Below are positions 22,166 through 34,055 of a stretch of DNA of 64,000 nt, piece by piece (position 1 is the stretch's first letter; every line of letters begins with the position of its first letter). Below the pieces are notes generated by a model that saw nothing but the letters and a program-made list of their open reading frames with translations, made no database searches and had not been told where the DNA came from. This DNA is from Cephalopachus bancanus (Eukaryota; Chordata; Mammalia; Primates; Tarsiidae): the NCBI GenBank assembly GCA_027257055.1, contig JAPVLO010000521.1, positions 124,001 through 188,000 on the forward strand, in the 5' to 3' direction. The position numbers and the translations under genes were made by a program.

Positions 22166-25100
22166 ATGTTAGGGATGAACTCTCACATTTCAATAATTAG
22201 CCTAAATGTGAATGGACTAAATGCACCACTGAAAAGACATAGAATGGCAAAATGGATAAAATATCACCAGGCAACAATATACTGCCTTCAAGAGACCCAT
22301 CTCACTAGAAAGGACATGCACAGACTCAAAGTAAGAGGATGGGAAACAAATTTCCAGGTGAATGGAACACAAAAGAAAGGAGGAGTCACGATCCTAATTT
22401 CAGACAAAATATCATTTAAGCTATCAAAAATTTAAAAAGATACAGAGGACCACTACATAATGATAAAAGGCTCACTCCATCAACAAGAAATATCTATCCT
22501 AAACATATATGCACCTAATATAGGTGCACCAACTTTTACAAAGCAACTCCTAGGAAAACTAAAGAAAGATATTGATTCTAACACCATCATAACTGGGGAC
22601 TTTAATACCCCACTCACAACCCCCGACAGATCATCGGGACAAAAAATCAGCAACGAGATTCGGAACCTCAGTGTGACTCTGGATCAAATGGACTTAACTG
22701 ATACCTACAGAACACTCCATCCAAAGACCAGAGAATACACATTCTACTCATCACCACACGAGACATATTCCAAGATCGACCACATTCTCGGTCATAAATC
22801 AAGCATAAGCAAATTTAAAAAGACTGAAATTCTACCATGCACTTTCTCGGACCACAGTGGAATAAAAATAAATATTGACACCAACAAAGTCCCCCCAAAA
22901 CCCACAAAGACATGGACACTAAACAGCATGATGCTAAACAACTCCTGGGTCAATGATGAAATCAAAATAGAGATCAAAAGATACCTGGAAAGAAATGAAA
23001 ATGAAGAAATATCTTACCAAAATCTCTGGGACACCTTAAAAGCTGTAGTAACAGGGGAATTTATATCCCTACAAACATACATGAAGAAATTGGAAGGAGC
23101 ACAAATTAATAGCCTTACAAGCCACCTAAGAAAGCTGGAAAAGCAAGATCACAAAAATCCTAATTTTAGCAGAAGAATCCAGATCACCAAAATAAAAGCC
23201 CAAATCCAGGACATAGAAGACAAAAAGACAATACAAAAAATCAATGAAACAAAAAGCTGGTTCTTCAAAAGGATAAACAAGATTGATGGTCCCCTAGCTA
23301 GACTGACCAATAAAAAGAAAGAAAAAACCCAAATAAGCACAACCAGAAACACAAAAGATGAAGTCACATCTGACCCTGAAGAAATACCAAAGATCATCAG
23401 AGACTACTATGTACACTTGTATGGAAACAAGCTTGAAAACCTCAAGGAAATGGAGGACTTTCTGTCATCACACAACCTGCCTAGGTTAAAACAAGAAGAA
23501 ATTGAGATCCAAATAGACCAATAACAATCAAGGAAATTGACTATGTAATAAGAAAACTACCTACAAAAAAAAACCCCGGACCAGATGGCTTTCCAGCAGA
23601 ATTCTAAAAGACATTTAAGGAGGAACTGATTCCAATCCTACTGAAGCTATTTCAGGCAATTGAGAAAGAGGGAACCCTCCCCAAATCATTTTATGAAGCT
23701 AACATCACATTGATACCCAAGCCAGGTAAAGACCCAACAAAAAAAGAGAACTACAGGCCAATATCTTTGATGAACATAGACACTAAAATTCTCAACAAGA
23801 TCCTAACAAACCAGATTCAACAACACATCTCAAAAATCATTCATTATGAACCAAGTAGAACTCATCCCTGGGACACAAGGCTGGTTCAACATTTGTAAAG
23901 CAATAAATGTAATTAAATACATCAACAGATGTCAAAACAAAAACCACATGATTATATCTTTAGATGCAGAAAAAGCTTTTGATAAAATCCAGCACCCCTT
24001 CTTGATAAAAACCCTCGAACATCTAGGCATACAGGGAACATACCTCAAAGTAGTAAAAGCCATCTACGAGAAACCCACAGCCAGCATACTTCTAAATGGA
24101 CAAAAATTGGAAACATTTCCCCTGAAAACTGGAACAAGACAAGGATGCCCACTCTCACCCCTCCTGTTCAATATAGTATTGGAAGTCCTGGCTAGAGCGA
24201 TCAGAGAAGAGAAGGCAATCAGGGGTATCCAAATAGGAAAAGAGGAAGTCAAATTATCTCTCTTTGCAGATGACATGATTGTATACCTTGAAAACCCAAG
24301 AGAATCTGTCAAAAAGCTCCTTACACTGATAAAGGCCTTTGGCAAAGTCTCAGAATATAAAATAAATGTGCAAAAGACAATCGCATTTCTTTACACCAAT
24401 AATAAACAAACAGAAACCCAAATAAGAAGCACAATTCCATTCAAAATAGCCACACAAAAAATGAAATACCTTGGCATCTTCCCAACCAGAGACGTGAAAG
24501 ACCTTTACAATGAAAACTACAAAACACTGCTCAAAGAAATCAAAGATGTCACAAACAAGTGGAAAAATATCCCATGCTCATGGATTGGAAGAATCAACAT
24601 TGTGAAGATGTCCATCTTACCTAAGGCAATCTACAGATTTAATGCAATACCCATTAAATTACCAGCAACATTCTTCTCAGACCTAGAAAAAAACAACACA
24701 GGAATTCATATGGAAACACAAACGTCCAAGAATAGCCAGAACAATCCTCAGCAAAAAAAAACAAAGCAGGTGGTATCACATTACCAGACTTCAAACTTTA
24801 CTATAAAGCTACAATCATCAAAACAGCTTGGTATTGGTATAGGAACAGGCATATAGACCAATGGAATAGAATTGAGATTCCAGAGGTAAGAACTCAATTT
24901 CTCAACCAACGCATCTTCGACAAAGCCTCCACCACCTACCACTGGGGAGAGGAGAACCTATTCAGTAAATGGTGCTGGGAAAACTGGCTGACCACATACA
25001 GAACATTGAAACAGGACCCCTATCTATCCCCATACACAAAAATTAACTCCAAATGGATCAGGGACCTAAATATAAAACCTCAAACCATAAGAACCTTAGA

Positions 25101-25981
25101 AAATTAAGGGCATACCCTCATGGAAATTGGAACTGGCATCCAATTCCTGAACAAAACTTGAAACCCACAGGCCATAAGGGATAAGATAGACAAGTGGGAC
25201 CTCATTAAACTGACAAGCTTCTGCAAAGCCAAAGAAACCATCAAGAGAGCAGGGAAACAGCCCACAGACTGGGAAAAAGTATTTACCAATTCCAGGTCTG
25301 ACAAAGCCTTAACATCTTGGATCTACAAGGAACTCAAACGTGCTGAAAAGAAAAAAACAAACAATCCCATTATAAAGTGGACAAAAGATATGAACAGACA
25401 CTTCAGAAAGGACGACATCGGAGCAGCCAACAGACACACGAAGAAATGCTCAATCTCACTAATCATCAGGGAGATGCAAATCAAAACCACACTGAGATAC
25501 CACCTAGCTCCAGTCAGAATGGCAATTATCAACAACTCAAAAAATAACAGCTGCTGGAGAGGGTGTGGCGAAAGGGAACACTTCTACACTGTTGGTGGGA
25601 GTGTAAACTAGTGCAACCTCTGTGGAAAGCAGTGTGGCGATTCCTAAAAGCTCTAAACATCAACCTCCCTTGTGACCCTGCAATCCCCCTACTGGGAATA
25701 TACCCTGAAGACCTCAAATCACTCTATAAAAAAGATACCTGCACGCGAATATTTATTGCAGCATTGTTCACAATTGCAAGAACCTGGAACTAACCACGCT
25801 GTCCATCAAAAGAGGACTGGATTTTAAAGATGTGGTACATATACATGATGGAATACTATGTGCCATAAAAAAGAACAAAATCATGAATTTTGCAGCAACC
25901 TGGATGGAGCTAGAGTCTATAATACTAAGTGACCTCTCACAGAAACAAAGATCTGAGTACCACATATTCTCACTCATATAG
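22166..25981 (+). pseudogene. L1 ORF2, full length but inactivated
   Basis: ORF2p carries an apurinic-type endonuclease, a reverse transcriptase and a Cys-rich end. The start MLGMNSHISIISLNVNGLN and the stop TAG at 25979-25981 span about 1271 codons, close to the 1275 of human ORF2p. Endonuclease motifs are visible: NVNGLN, QETHL, GDFNTPL, SDHSGI. So are the RT motifs [12 protein letters not shown] and [12 protein letters not shown] (near 24257-24296). Defects: a stop TAA at 22433 inside the endonuclease, a frameshift near 23508, a TAA at 23605 in place of a Tyr codon, a compensating shift near 23840, and an extra A in the run near 24690. The frame is lost beyond 24856 and again near 25100. 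It is not functional. Confidence 0.93.
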
Positions 25982-26194
25982 TGGACCTTGATCATCCAAT
26001 GCACTACTATAAGAAAATGACTGACAGTGGTGGGAAACTATGGGGGGGATGGGACTAATGGTAGTAAACATCTGTCTGGAGATGGGGAGACACCAATTAT
26101 CAACGAGGGGGCCTGAATGAAGCATATTTGTATACCCAACCCTTGACTGTACCCCACAATATCAAAATAAAAAATATCGATTATAAAAAAAAAG

Positions 26195-26530
26195 AAAAGA
26201 AAACAAGTGGATGATAAAGAACGACAAATATATGGACTTTGCAGCAACTTGGATGGATTTGGAGTCTATCATACTCAGTGATTTATCACAGAAACAGAGA
26301 ACAGAGTTCCATATGTTGTCACTCATAAGATGATCTTGAACAATTATAATGCTATAAGAAAGTGATTGGCAGTAATGGGAAACTGTTGGGGGGGTGCATT
26401 GGCAGTTGAGGGAAATTGCTAGGGGAAGGAGGGGCATACTTCATTAACAGGGGTACCTCCATGATCAATGTTTGTATACCTAACCCTGAATTGTACCCCA
26501 CATCTTTACAATAAAAATTTTTTAAAAGTT
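26195..26530 (+). mobile_element. L1 3'-end fragment abutting the full-length L1
   Basis: It reads from the AAAGAACGACAAATATATGG phrase of the ORF2 end through CTTGGATGGATTTGGAGTC to TTGTACCCCACATCTTTACA and an ATAAAAA end. It is a different subfamily from its neighbour (CACATCTTTA rather than CACAATATCA). Confidence 0.88.
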
Positions 26531-26534
26531 AAAA

Positions 26535-26570
26535 AAATATATATATATGTGTGTATATATATATATATGG
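26535..26570 (+). repeat. (TA)n/(TG)n microsatellite
   Basis: Alternating AT with a short GT section follows the L1 A-tail. Confidence 0.9.
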
Positions 26571-26696
26571 AAAAAGAAAAAAAGCAAGTCATAAAACAGT
26601 AAGAGCGTTAAGATCGTGGGGGGGGCAACCCCTTCAGATCCCCTCCCACTTTGGGAACTTTTCTTTCCTCTCAATAAACACTGCTTTTTAAAAACA

Positions 26697-26698
<2 letters not shown>

Positions 26699-26751
<53 letters not shown>
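26699..26751 (+). repeat. (GT)n microsatellite
   Basis: About 26 pure GT units. Confidence 0.98.
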
Positions 26752-26752
<1 letters not shown>

Positions 26753-27524
26753 TTCTGATAGTTTCTGAAAACATGGAACAGTTAGAGGGAAATACATACC
26801 CATATACCCAAAATGTTTTAACGTATATTTATACATTATATGTGAATGTATTTTATAGTATATGCATGTATTTGTACATTTATGTAAAGTATATCAGTAT
26901 GTATATGTCCATTTATATAAAGATTTAAGGGTTATTCACCAAGATGCCAAATAATGGTTCTTAGTGTATGATAAGATTATGTCTGACCTTTTTCTTCCTT
27001 TTTTATCATCTGTATTTAAATCAACTCTTCTTCTGTAATGTACCAATATACTTTAAGTTATTTTTAAAGAAAATGATTCATAAAAGGTGGTATTTGCTTC
27101 AAAAATGCTAAAAGTACTGAACTTTAAAGAAGAAATACCCTACAAATAAATCTAGATTGTGATATTTTTTAACAAGTCAGATATTAGTGGCAAATGGGGC
27201 AAGGTTTGTCCTTAGGAATGGCAGATCCTGGATCTAGAAATATGTGCCGGGTAAACCAAGGGTCGAGTGGTTGGTCAGAGATGGGCAGAAACTACTGTAG
27301 TTCTTGGAAGAACATCTATGTGGCAGACAGACCATGATTTTAAACCATGGCCACAAGAGACAAATGAAGGTCATCTGATAGAGCACGTGACTCTAAGAAA
27401 ATCCTGCACAAGGAACAGGTGTGCCAAACAGTGTGCATGGCACCAGGGTGGGCAAACTGGGAGGGAATTAAAGCATTCATTATGCACATGAAATGCCCCA
27501 AGTACTAAAGTATGCAGTATTTTT
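26752..27524. other. AT-rich unique DNA
   Basis: The left part is rich in GTATAT words. The right part has no recognised feature. Confidence 0.45.
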
Positions 27525-27735
27525 ATGTATTGTAACTGGGAAACTGAGGCTCAGAGAGGCAAGGGAAATTAGCATTTGGTGAACGTTCACTCCCTGTCAC
27601 TCATTGTACAATGCTTTTCACAGAAGTTATGGAAATTGCTAAGGTCACACAAGTAGTGAGTGGAAGCGTTACAGTTCAAGTCCATATGTTTTGGTTTCAC
27701 CTCCAGTGCTTCATCCACTCAGTCTACCGCCCTTC
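27525..27735 (+). repeat. MIR SINE
   Basis: GGGAAACTGAGGCTCAGAGA and later AAGGTCACACAAGTAGTGAG and CAGTTCAAGTCCATATG are MIR core and 3' words. About 70 bases between them look inserted. Confidence 0.75.
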
Positions 27736-28540
27736 TTCTGACTCTATACCATGAGGCATCATCTCAGGAATCCATTCAGCCCTAGAGCATGAAATGTCTC
27801 CTTTCCAGCTGCCCTTTGATGAGACTGGCACTGGCACCACCTCCCAGGGAGAAGACCTTGCTAAGGGCAGTGGTAGTGTAGACACGTCAACACAAATGCC
27901 ATTTTCATCAAGCTACCCAGGGTCTACACAATTTTTGGCTGGCTCTAATTTCCAACAATTTATTGCAATTTTATTTTATGCAATAAAACGAACCCATGAT
28001 AAAAAGACATCTTTCCTACTTCCAAAAGAAACGGTGAATTTAGGAATGAGAAAGGGAGGAGACAGACTGTTCCTCTCTGGAGTGGATTTCTTCATGTTGT
28101 CATATGGCTCTTGGCATTAGTGGCTCTGGTGTGAGCACCATTATATGTTGATTTAGGTGAGGGAAACGTGCTGAGAGGGGAAAGACAATGTTTCAGGCAG
28201 GGTCTTCCCTCTGAAAGATTTACACTCTGACTGTGGGGATAGGGCATAGTCAGGAAAAAGCAACAGTAACAGAGGGCACAAATGCAGACTGTCAGATAAG
28301 TTCAGAGAAGGAAAGGTATCCTACTTTGCTGGAAGACAAACCCTTCTACAAGCCAGACCTGGCTCCATAGGTTGTTGGAGGTCTAAGGCGCCCAATCAGT
28401 TTCTAAAATAAGACTTTATTGGCCTGCCATGAAATCCATCATCACCAAGATATTAAGCAAGGTTATACTTGTAATAACAAAAAATTCTGCTTTTAATTGA
28501 TTTTTTAACTAGTCACTTCTTTTAAATTTTCTTAGGGTCT
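27736..28540. other. Unique DNA
   Basis: A 108-codon frame at 27794-28120 has no recognised domain and is low in support. Nothing else is seen. Confidence 0.4.
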
Positions 28541-28549
28541 TATCCACCC

Positions 28550-28650
28550 TTCCTTCCTTCCTTCCTTCCTTCCTTCCTTCCTTCCTTCCTTTCCCTTTCC
28601 CTTTCCTTCCTTCCTTCCTTCCAACCATCCACCCACCCATCCATCCACCC
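28550..28650 (+). repeat. (TTCC)n, then (CCAT/CCAC)n microsatellite
   Basis: TTCC units with a TTTCCC interruption at about 28590-28606 give way to CATCCACC units. Confidence 0.96.
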
Positions 28651-28654
28651 ACCT

Positions 28655-28765
28655 CAATATGCCATACACTGAGCTAGACACTGAGAATCCAAAGACAAGG
28701 AAGCCTGGCCCCTGCCTTCAGAGCAGGCTCTACCAGGAACTGTACTGCACCAGCTTATTTCTGGG
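28655..28765 (+). repeat. L2 fragment
   Basis: ACACTGAGCTAGACACTGAG, AATCCAAAGACAAGGAAG and CCCTGCCTTCAGAGCAGGC resemble the L2 'size-last' 3' section. Confidence 0.6.
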
Positions 28766-28856
28766 TCTGTTTGGCCACCACACCTGGAATATAAATGCCT
28801 CCTAAAAAGAAAGATAAAATCTGTAAGTGGATTAAGTATCCCAAGCATGCATTACA

Positions 28857-29025
28857 TCAGTGGTTCTCAAATTGCACTGATTCTAATGAAAATCAACTGG
28901 GTTCTTCTTAAAATGAAGATTCTGATACCGGTTTGGCCAAGGTGCTGCATTTCTAATCAGCTCCCAGGTGATGCTGATGCTGTTGTTTGTCCTGGGACCA
29001 CACTTCAAAGGGCAAAATTTTAAAG
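28857..29025 (+). repeat. MER5A-type hAT DNA transposon
   Basis: It has the MER5A order: CAGTGGTTCTCAAATTGCAC at the left end, ATTTCTAATCAGCTCCCAGG and TGATGCTGATGCTGTTG in the middle, and GGACCACACTTCAAAG near the right end. Confidence 0.85.
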
Positions 29026-29086
29026 TACAAGATGATGTTGAAGTCTGGACTTCTGGACGCCAGAAAAAGTTTCACTCCTTAATTTC

Positions 29087-29379
29087 TTTTTTCTTTTTTT
29101 CTTTTGAGTTGGAATCTCACTCTGTCGCCCAGACTGGAGTGCAGTGGCCACTCCCAGCCACTGCAGCCTCAACCTGCTGGGCCCTGGCAATCCTTCCACC
29201 TCAGCCTTCCATGTAGCCGGAATTACAGGCATGCGCTACTACACCCAGCTGATTTTTTGATTTATTGTAGAGATGAGGTCTTGCTGCCCAGGCGGGTCTC
29301 GAACCCGCGGGCTCAGGCAATCCACTCACCTCAGCCTCCCAAAGCCGCAGGATTACAGGCTGAGCCACAGAGCCCGGCA
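29087..29379 (-). repeat. Alu, lineage-specific type, with target-site duplication
   Basis: CACTCCTTAATTTC flanks it at 29073-29086 and 29380-29393. It ends CTGAGCCACAGAGCCCGG. Confidence 0.95.
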
Positions 29380-29393
29380 CACTCCTTAATTTC

Positions 29394-29974
29394 AAGAGTT
29401 AATATGCCATCACCAAATTCACTTTTCTTTTCCTGCTTTAGGGAAACACCTTCACAGAAACACTCTAGCCTTTAACTCACACTTCCTCTTCCAAAAATTT
29501 ACGGTTTAGTCCACATTTTTTTCTATTTCACAGATCTTCAATTTTCTCTCAAAAAAGGCAAAATGTGGCTCCAGAAATCCACTGAGAGTTAAGCACACTT
29601 CAGAACAAGGAGCGTTAATTACCCTAAGCCTGCCAGGTTGTGTTAGGAATACATCATGATCATGTTTACCACCTGTTACAGACCTGCAGGGGCACCTGCA
29701 ATTAATTCTGGTGGCCACAAGCCATGGGTACCTAAAAGCTTGGGAGTGATTAAGAATGAATTACTAAACTTTCATGTAAATAGTCCCAGGAAGAAAATGG
29801 GGACAAATGCCAGGTATGTTTACGTTACTTCTGGAGCTTACCTAGAATGAACACTCTCATTTATTGTCTGGCAATGCTTCTTTTCTTCTATAATTTCAGT
29901 GGGGCTGGTCCTTTGAGGCTGCAGTTGCACAGCCCTTAATGATACTTCTACAAATTGTGGGAAATCTTTGAATA
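29394..29974. other. Unique DNA
   Basis: No gene, no repeat named. Confidence 0.4.
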
Positions 29975-30292
29975 TCTTTATTTGTGTATTATAAAGATGT
30001 GGGGTACAAGTCAGGGTTAGGCATACAAATATTGTTTATGCAGGTACCCTTGTTGATGAGGTATGCCCCTCCCTCTCCTACCAGTTTTTCTCAACTGCCA
30101 ATCCCACACTCTCCCCTGACAGTTTCCCACTACTGCCAATCACTTTCTTATAGTGTTATAATTGTTCAGGTTCTGCTTATGAGTGAGAACATCTGGTACT
30201 CTGTTCTTTGTTTCTGTGATAGATCATTGAGTGTGATTGACTCCAGATCTGTTCAAGTTTCTGCGAAGTCCATATGTTTGTCCTTCTTTATG

Positions 30293-30368
30293 TACCAGGG
30301 TCCAGCTCCAGCCAGGTTCAGGGTACCCCAAAGGTGGAGACGGTGTCGGCGATTGGGGGGAAGAAGAA

Positions 30369-30421
<53 letters not shown>

Positions 30422-30921
30422 AGAAAGAGACTGGACCCCAGTCTAGTGCAGAAGCCGTTTAATGGGAATTACAACTGGTTTTTTATACACAGTCGGGTGT
30501 GTGAGGGGCGTTCCCCACCCACCGGATGTTCTTTCAGGTATAATCCCATAACCTAATCAATCTAATCAATGAAACCTTAATCCATTTATTCAACTTCAAT
30601 AAGTCCTAAGATCATGACACAGAAGACTGTGACCAATACTAAGGCTCTTAGATGTGACCCGAGTTTGAATTATAAGTTGTGTGAAAGCCAAAACTGCAGT
30701 TTGTGGAAGAATGGGAGCAATGAGCTTATAAAGTTAGCTTGTGCTCGTCCCAGTCTCAGAGTTTTTATGTTTTGAGCTCACAGGAGCTTAATCTGGTTAG
30801 TGCTGAGTAGAAAGGGGAAGGAAATGGGGTCAATAGCTCCCGAATGCATCCTATGGTCTCGGGGTCAACGGCCCTTCCTGATCCCTAACACTCAGTGGGC
30901 CTCCATGGCTGGCTCTCAACA
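30293..30921 (-). mobile_element. Solitary ERVK-like LTR inside an L1
   Basis: On the minus strand the element starts TGTTGAGAGCC and ends GCTGGAGCTGGACCCTGGTA. The duplication TTTATG (30287-30292, 30922-30927) is 6 bp if the terminal CA has mutated to TA, or 4 bp (TTTA) if the end is read as TACA. I prefer six because start and end match the LTR at 12653-13594. On the minus strand a TATAAAAAAC box (near 30484) is followed by ATTAAA (near 30460), the same promoter and poly(A) layout. A (GA)n tract sits at 30364-30420 (plus-strand view). Confidence 0.82.
30363..30430 (+). repeat. (GA)n microsatellite within the LTR
   Basis: GAGA units with GAAAGA interruptions. Confidence 0.95.
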
Positions 30922-31305
30922 TTTATGGCTGCATAATATTCCATTGTGTGTATGTACCACATTTTTTAAATCCAGTCCAGCATCGATGGGCATCATTGTT
31001 GGTTCCATGTTTTTGCTATTGCAAATAGAGCTGAAACAATATATGTGTGCAGGTACCTTTTTTGTAGAATGATTTGAGTTCCTTCGAGTATATTCCCAAT
31101 AAGGGAATTGCTAGGTCATATGGAAAGTCAATTTCTAGTTCTTTCAGAAATTGCCACACTATCTTCCAGAGAGGCTGTACTAGTTTGCATTCCCACCAGC
31201 AATGTAGAAGTGTTCCTTTTTCTCTGCATCCTCACCAGCATTTGTTGTTGTTTGTTTTATTAATGATGGCCATTCTTACTGGGGTTAGGTGGTATGTCAT
31301 TTTTT

Positions 31306-31752
31306 TGTAGGAGAAAGTAAATTGGTAATTATCCCCACTGTTTGGTCCTGGCACACATTTTTTTTTAGTAATAGATTATTTCATAGCATCACCTCATTAA
31401 CGTTTCTGTATATTTCAAAAAAATGTTACATGATACTGTTTATAAACTCTGGACTGGTATGCAGTTTCTAGTCCAATTACAAAGGACCCATGATAGTTTG
31501 TTTCAAGGTCACCCAGGGTGCCAACATCCATCAGCTCTCAAAATAATTGGGAAATATGCCCACCCCATGCCCCCCAAATGTTTACAGATGTGCCTCTTTT
31601 GGGTAAAATAGGTACTCTTCTTATGTTTAGTGTTTCCTTGCCTTAGTCACAAGATTATTCAATGTCATGTTTAATGGTGAAAATAAAGGTGAGCCTAACA
31701 ATAATTTTTTTTTAAAGTCACATTTTGGTGGGATACCATAAGAAAGAAAGTC
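31306..31752. other. Unique DNA
   Basis: No gene or named repeat. Confidence 0.4.
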
Positions 31753-31758
31753 CTCAAG

Positions 31759-32050
31759 TGTGGAGCGCCTCCACCCTAACATGGCGCCCGAAGCGGCCAG
31801 ACCTCAAGACAAAACAAGCCCTAATTAGGCAACTAAAGGATGTCAGCATACATTCCTCTCTCGCAGGCCTATTGGTGTGTGCCGCGTTACCTTAATTGAT
31901 TGGCAGAGATACTAGATTTAAGGTCACGGGAAAGAGAAACAAACAGCTGAAACAGCTGAGACAGCTGAGGCAGCTGAGACAACTATGTAATAGCCTGGGA
32001 TTAAAGCAGCTTGCAGAAGAATCGTGTGAGAGTCGTTATTGAAAGCGACA
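31759..32050 (+). mobile_element. Short solitary ERVK-like LTR with 6-bp duplication
   Basis: The 292-bp element runs TGTGGAGCGCC to GAAAGCGACA and is flanked by CTCAAG at 31753-31758 and 32051-32056. GATTAAAGCAGCTTGCAGAA near the right end is the poly(A)-signal region and resembles IAP-type R/U5. AACATGGCGCCCGAAGC near the left end is also typical. Four CAGCTG sites are spaced by 9 bases at 31944-31976. Confidence 0.88.
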
Positions 32051-32056
32051 CTCAAG

Positions 32057-32815
32057 GGATTTAAAAAAACTGGCGTCATTAAATCACTTTACACTAATAA
32101 ACACTGCAGGGTTCTCAACAACATCCCAATATGAGAAGATGTTTTTGGTTAAGGTACACCAGGCAAGGATATGAATCATGGAATGCTATTCCAAGACTAT
32201 TACAGGATCCACATATGATATAAATCAGAAAAGGCTGCCTTTTAACCTCTGTGGCTAATGCTTTGCAACCTTTGGCTTCAAGAGGAGGCTTAGGAATCAG
32301 GATGACATTCAGCTCAGGCCAAGTGAACATCCAGCCGAGAGAAACATATGCATCAACTTTCCAGGAGAAAGCAGTATGCACAGAGCTTCATATTTACATT
32401 AGATGGAATTATGTAACCTGGCAATGGTTGAGACTCTGAGCTAGAGGGTTTGTGCTTTTTTTTTTCCCCCGGTATAAATATTTTAGCTTCTCCATAACAT
32501 TAAAGTTAGAACTGACTTCCCTGAAATAAAATGTTAAAACAAATGGACAGCCAAACATCATGTGGAATTTCTAAATGCCAACAGGTCTGTTTCCATTACA
32601 GGACACACACAGTTCTCACCTCTCTTGCTTTTCACTGTGTTACCACTTCCAAGATTTCTAAGGTCATTGAACCATGGGGCTCTGGTTCTTGGTTAACAAA
32701 GAAGGCACCAAGTGCATACCAGGAATGTTTGCCTATTAGTTGAAATTTCAACTTGAACACTACCTGGCAGGAGATGTTATAGAAATTATTATTATTTTGC
32801 TGTCATTTGCTTTTG
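32057..32815. other. Unique DNA
   Basis: Minus and plus frames of 60-90 codons overlap at 32115-32439 with no known domain. Confidence 0.4.
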
Positions 32816-32821
32816 AACACT

Positions 32822-33082
32822 CTTTTTTAAATTTTCTGAGTGAGAGTCTCGCTCTGTTGCTCAGGTTGGAGTGCAGTGGTACACTCATGGTCACTGCAGC
32901 CATGACCTGGTGGGCTCAGGTGATCCTTTCAAGTAACTGCTGGAACCACAGGTGTGAGCCAGCAGGCCTGGCTAATTTTTTGATTTATTGTAGAGACGAG
33001 GTCTCGCCAAGTTGCCCAGTCTGATCTGGAAAACTTGGGCTCAGGCAATCCTCTTCCTCGGCCTCCCAAAGTGCTGGATTTC
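32822..33082 (-). repeat. Alu, lineage-specific type, 5' part missing
   Basis: It runs from GAGTGAGAGTCTCGCTCTGT to CCTCGGCCTCCCAAAGTGCT. The outermost left-arm end is absent. Confidence 0.85.
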
Positions 33083-33755
33083 TTTTGCCTGAATTTCTCA
33101 GATCAGTTCTCTGTAGATATACTATCTCTGTTTTTGTTTCTTTATAACTAAGATCTTTAATGGCTTCGGAAGTGCCAAGGGCTGAAACCCAACCTAAGAG
33201 GGTAATTACCAGAACTTTGTTCAAAGAGAAAGCAATGTGTTTATGTTCTACATGTGTATTTGAATTGTCATTGGCATATATTCAATTACAGTGAAGAGGA
33301 TTTATGGTAGACAACTGTTTTGGGGTTGTTAGAATACATTCCATCTTCTTAGTGTAATAGCATCCCGTGTTTTGGAGGATAAACTGTTTCTACCCATTAG
33401 ATATGGTATGTTAGGATCCCCAGACAGGAGCCAGGCATGTGACTAAAGCCATGCAGTCAACTTCAGGAATTTTACAAGATCTTTAAGAAAAGCGGTTTCC
33501 TCTTTCCCAAAAGGGCATGATTTTGGAAAAACCTTTTCACTTTAAAGGCAGAGTTTGGAGTTCCTGGGGTTGCCACATGGAGATTGGGAATGGGGTTAAC
33601 CTACCAAAGAGCAGAGAAACTAAGTATTATGACATGGTAAGAGTTTGCATCAAGCTGTGTTCAAAAAACAGACCTCTTCCTTGATTTTTATACCTCTAAA
33701 ATTTACAAGAAACAATAATTCCCTTTTTTGCCTAAGATAATTTGTGCCAGGATTT
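33083..33755. other. Unique DNA
   Basis: Nothing recognised. Confidence 0.4.
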
Positions 33756-33756
33756 T

Positions 33757-34055
33757 TTTTTTTTTTTTTTTTAGTTGGAGTCTCACTGTGTCACCCAGGC
33801 TGGAGTACAGTGGCACAATCACAGCTCACTGCAGTCTTGACCTCCTGAGCTCAGGCAATTCTCCTGCCTCAGCCTCCTGAGTAGCCGGGACTACAGCAAT
33901 GTGCCACAATGCCCAGCTAATTTTTTTGATTTTTTGTAGAGACAAGGTCTCACACTATGTTGCCGAAGCTGGTCTCAGACTCCCAAATTCAAGCATCCTC
34001 CCACCTTGGCCTCCTTAATTGCTGGGATTACAGGCATGGGCCACCATGCCTGGCC
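33757..34055 (-). repeat. AluJ-like dimer
   Basis: Poly-T then TTAGTTGGAGTCTCACTGTG, ending GGCATGGGCCACCATGCCTG. It has the ordinary anthropoid-like Alu layout and lacks the CAATAAATC marker, so it is an older type than the lineage-specific copies. Confidence 0.95.

Larger units (their letters stand above)
20251..26190 (+). mobile_element. Near full-length lineage-specific L1
   Basis: It has all the parts: a GC-rich 5' UTR, ORF1, a 71-bp spacer, ORF2, and a 3' UTR ending ATAAAAAATATCGATTAT plus an A-rich tail. Its length of about 5.9 kb is normal for L1. ORF2 is broken, so it cannot act on its own. I did not find a convincing target-site duplication. Another L1 3' fragment abuts its tail. 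Confidence 0.93.
29980..31305 (-). mobile_element. L1 3'-end fragment split by a solitary LTR
   Basis: Reverse-complement 3' UTR begins at TATTATAAAGATGTGGGGTA and reaches CATATGTTTGTCCTTC. After the LTR the L1 resumes at TTTATGGCTGCATAATATTC and ends near 31305 with TACTGGGGTTAGGTGGTATG. The L1 was present before the LTR arrived. Confidence 0.92.

Noticed and set aside
20251..26190. Target-site duplication of the full-length L1
   Set aside because: Short A-rich words around 20240-20252 and 26180-26200 are similar, but not enough to separate from chance.
26701..26928. Cys-Val repeat frame
   Set aside because: It is a translation of the (GT)n microsatellite.
29984..30556. 190-codon plus-strand frame
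   Set aside because: It runs across a reversed L1 3' end and a (GA)n tract in an LTR; no protein character.
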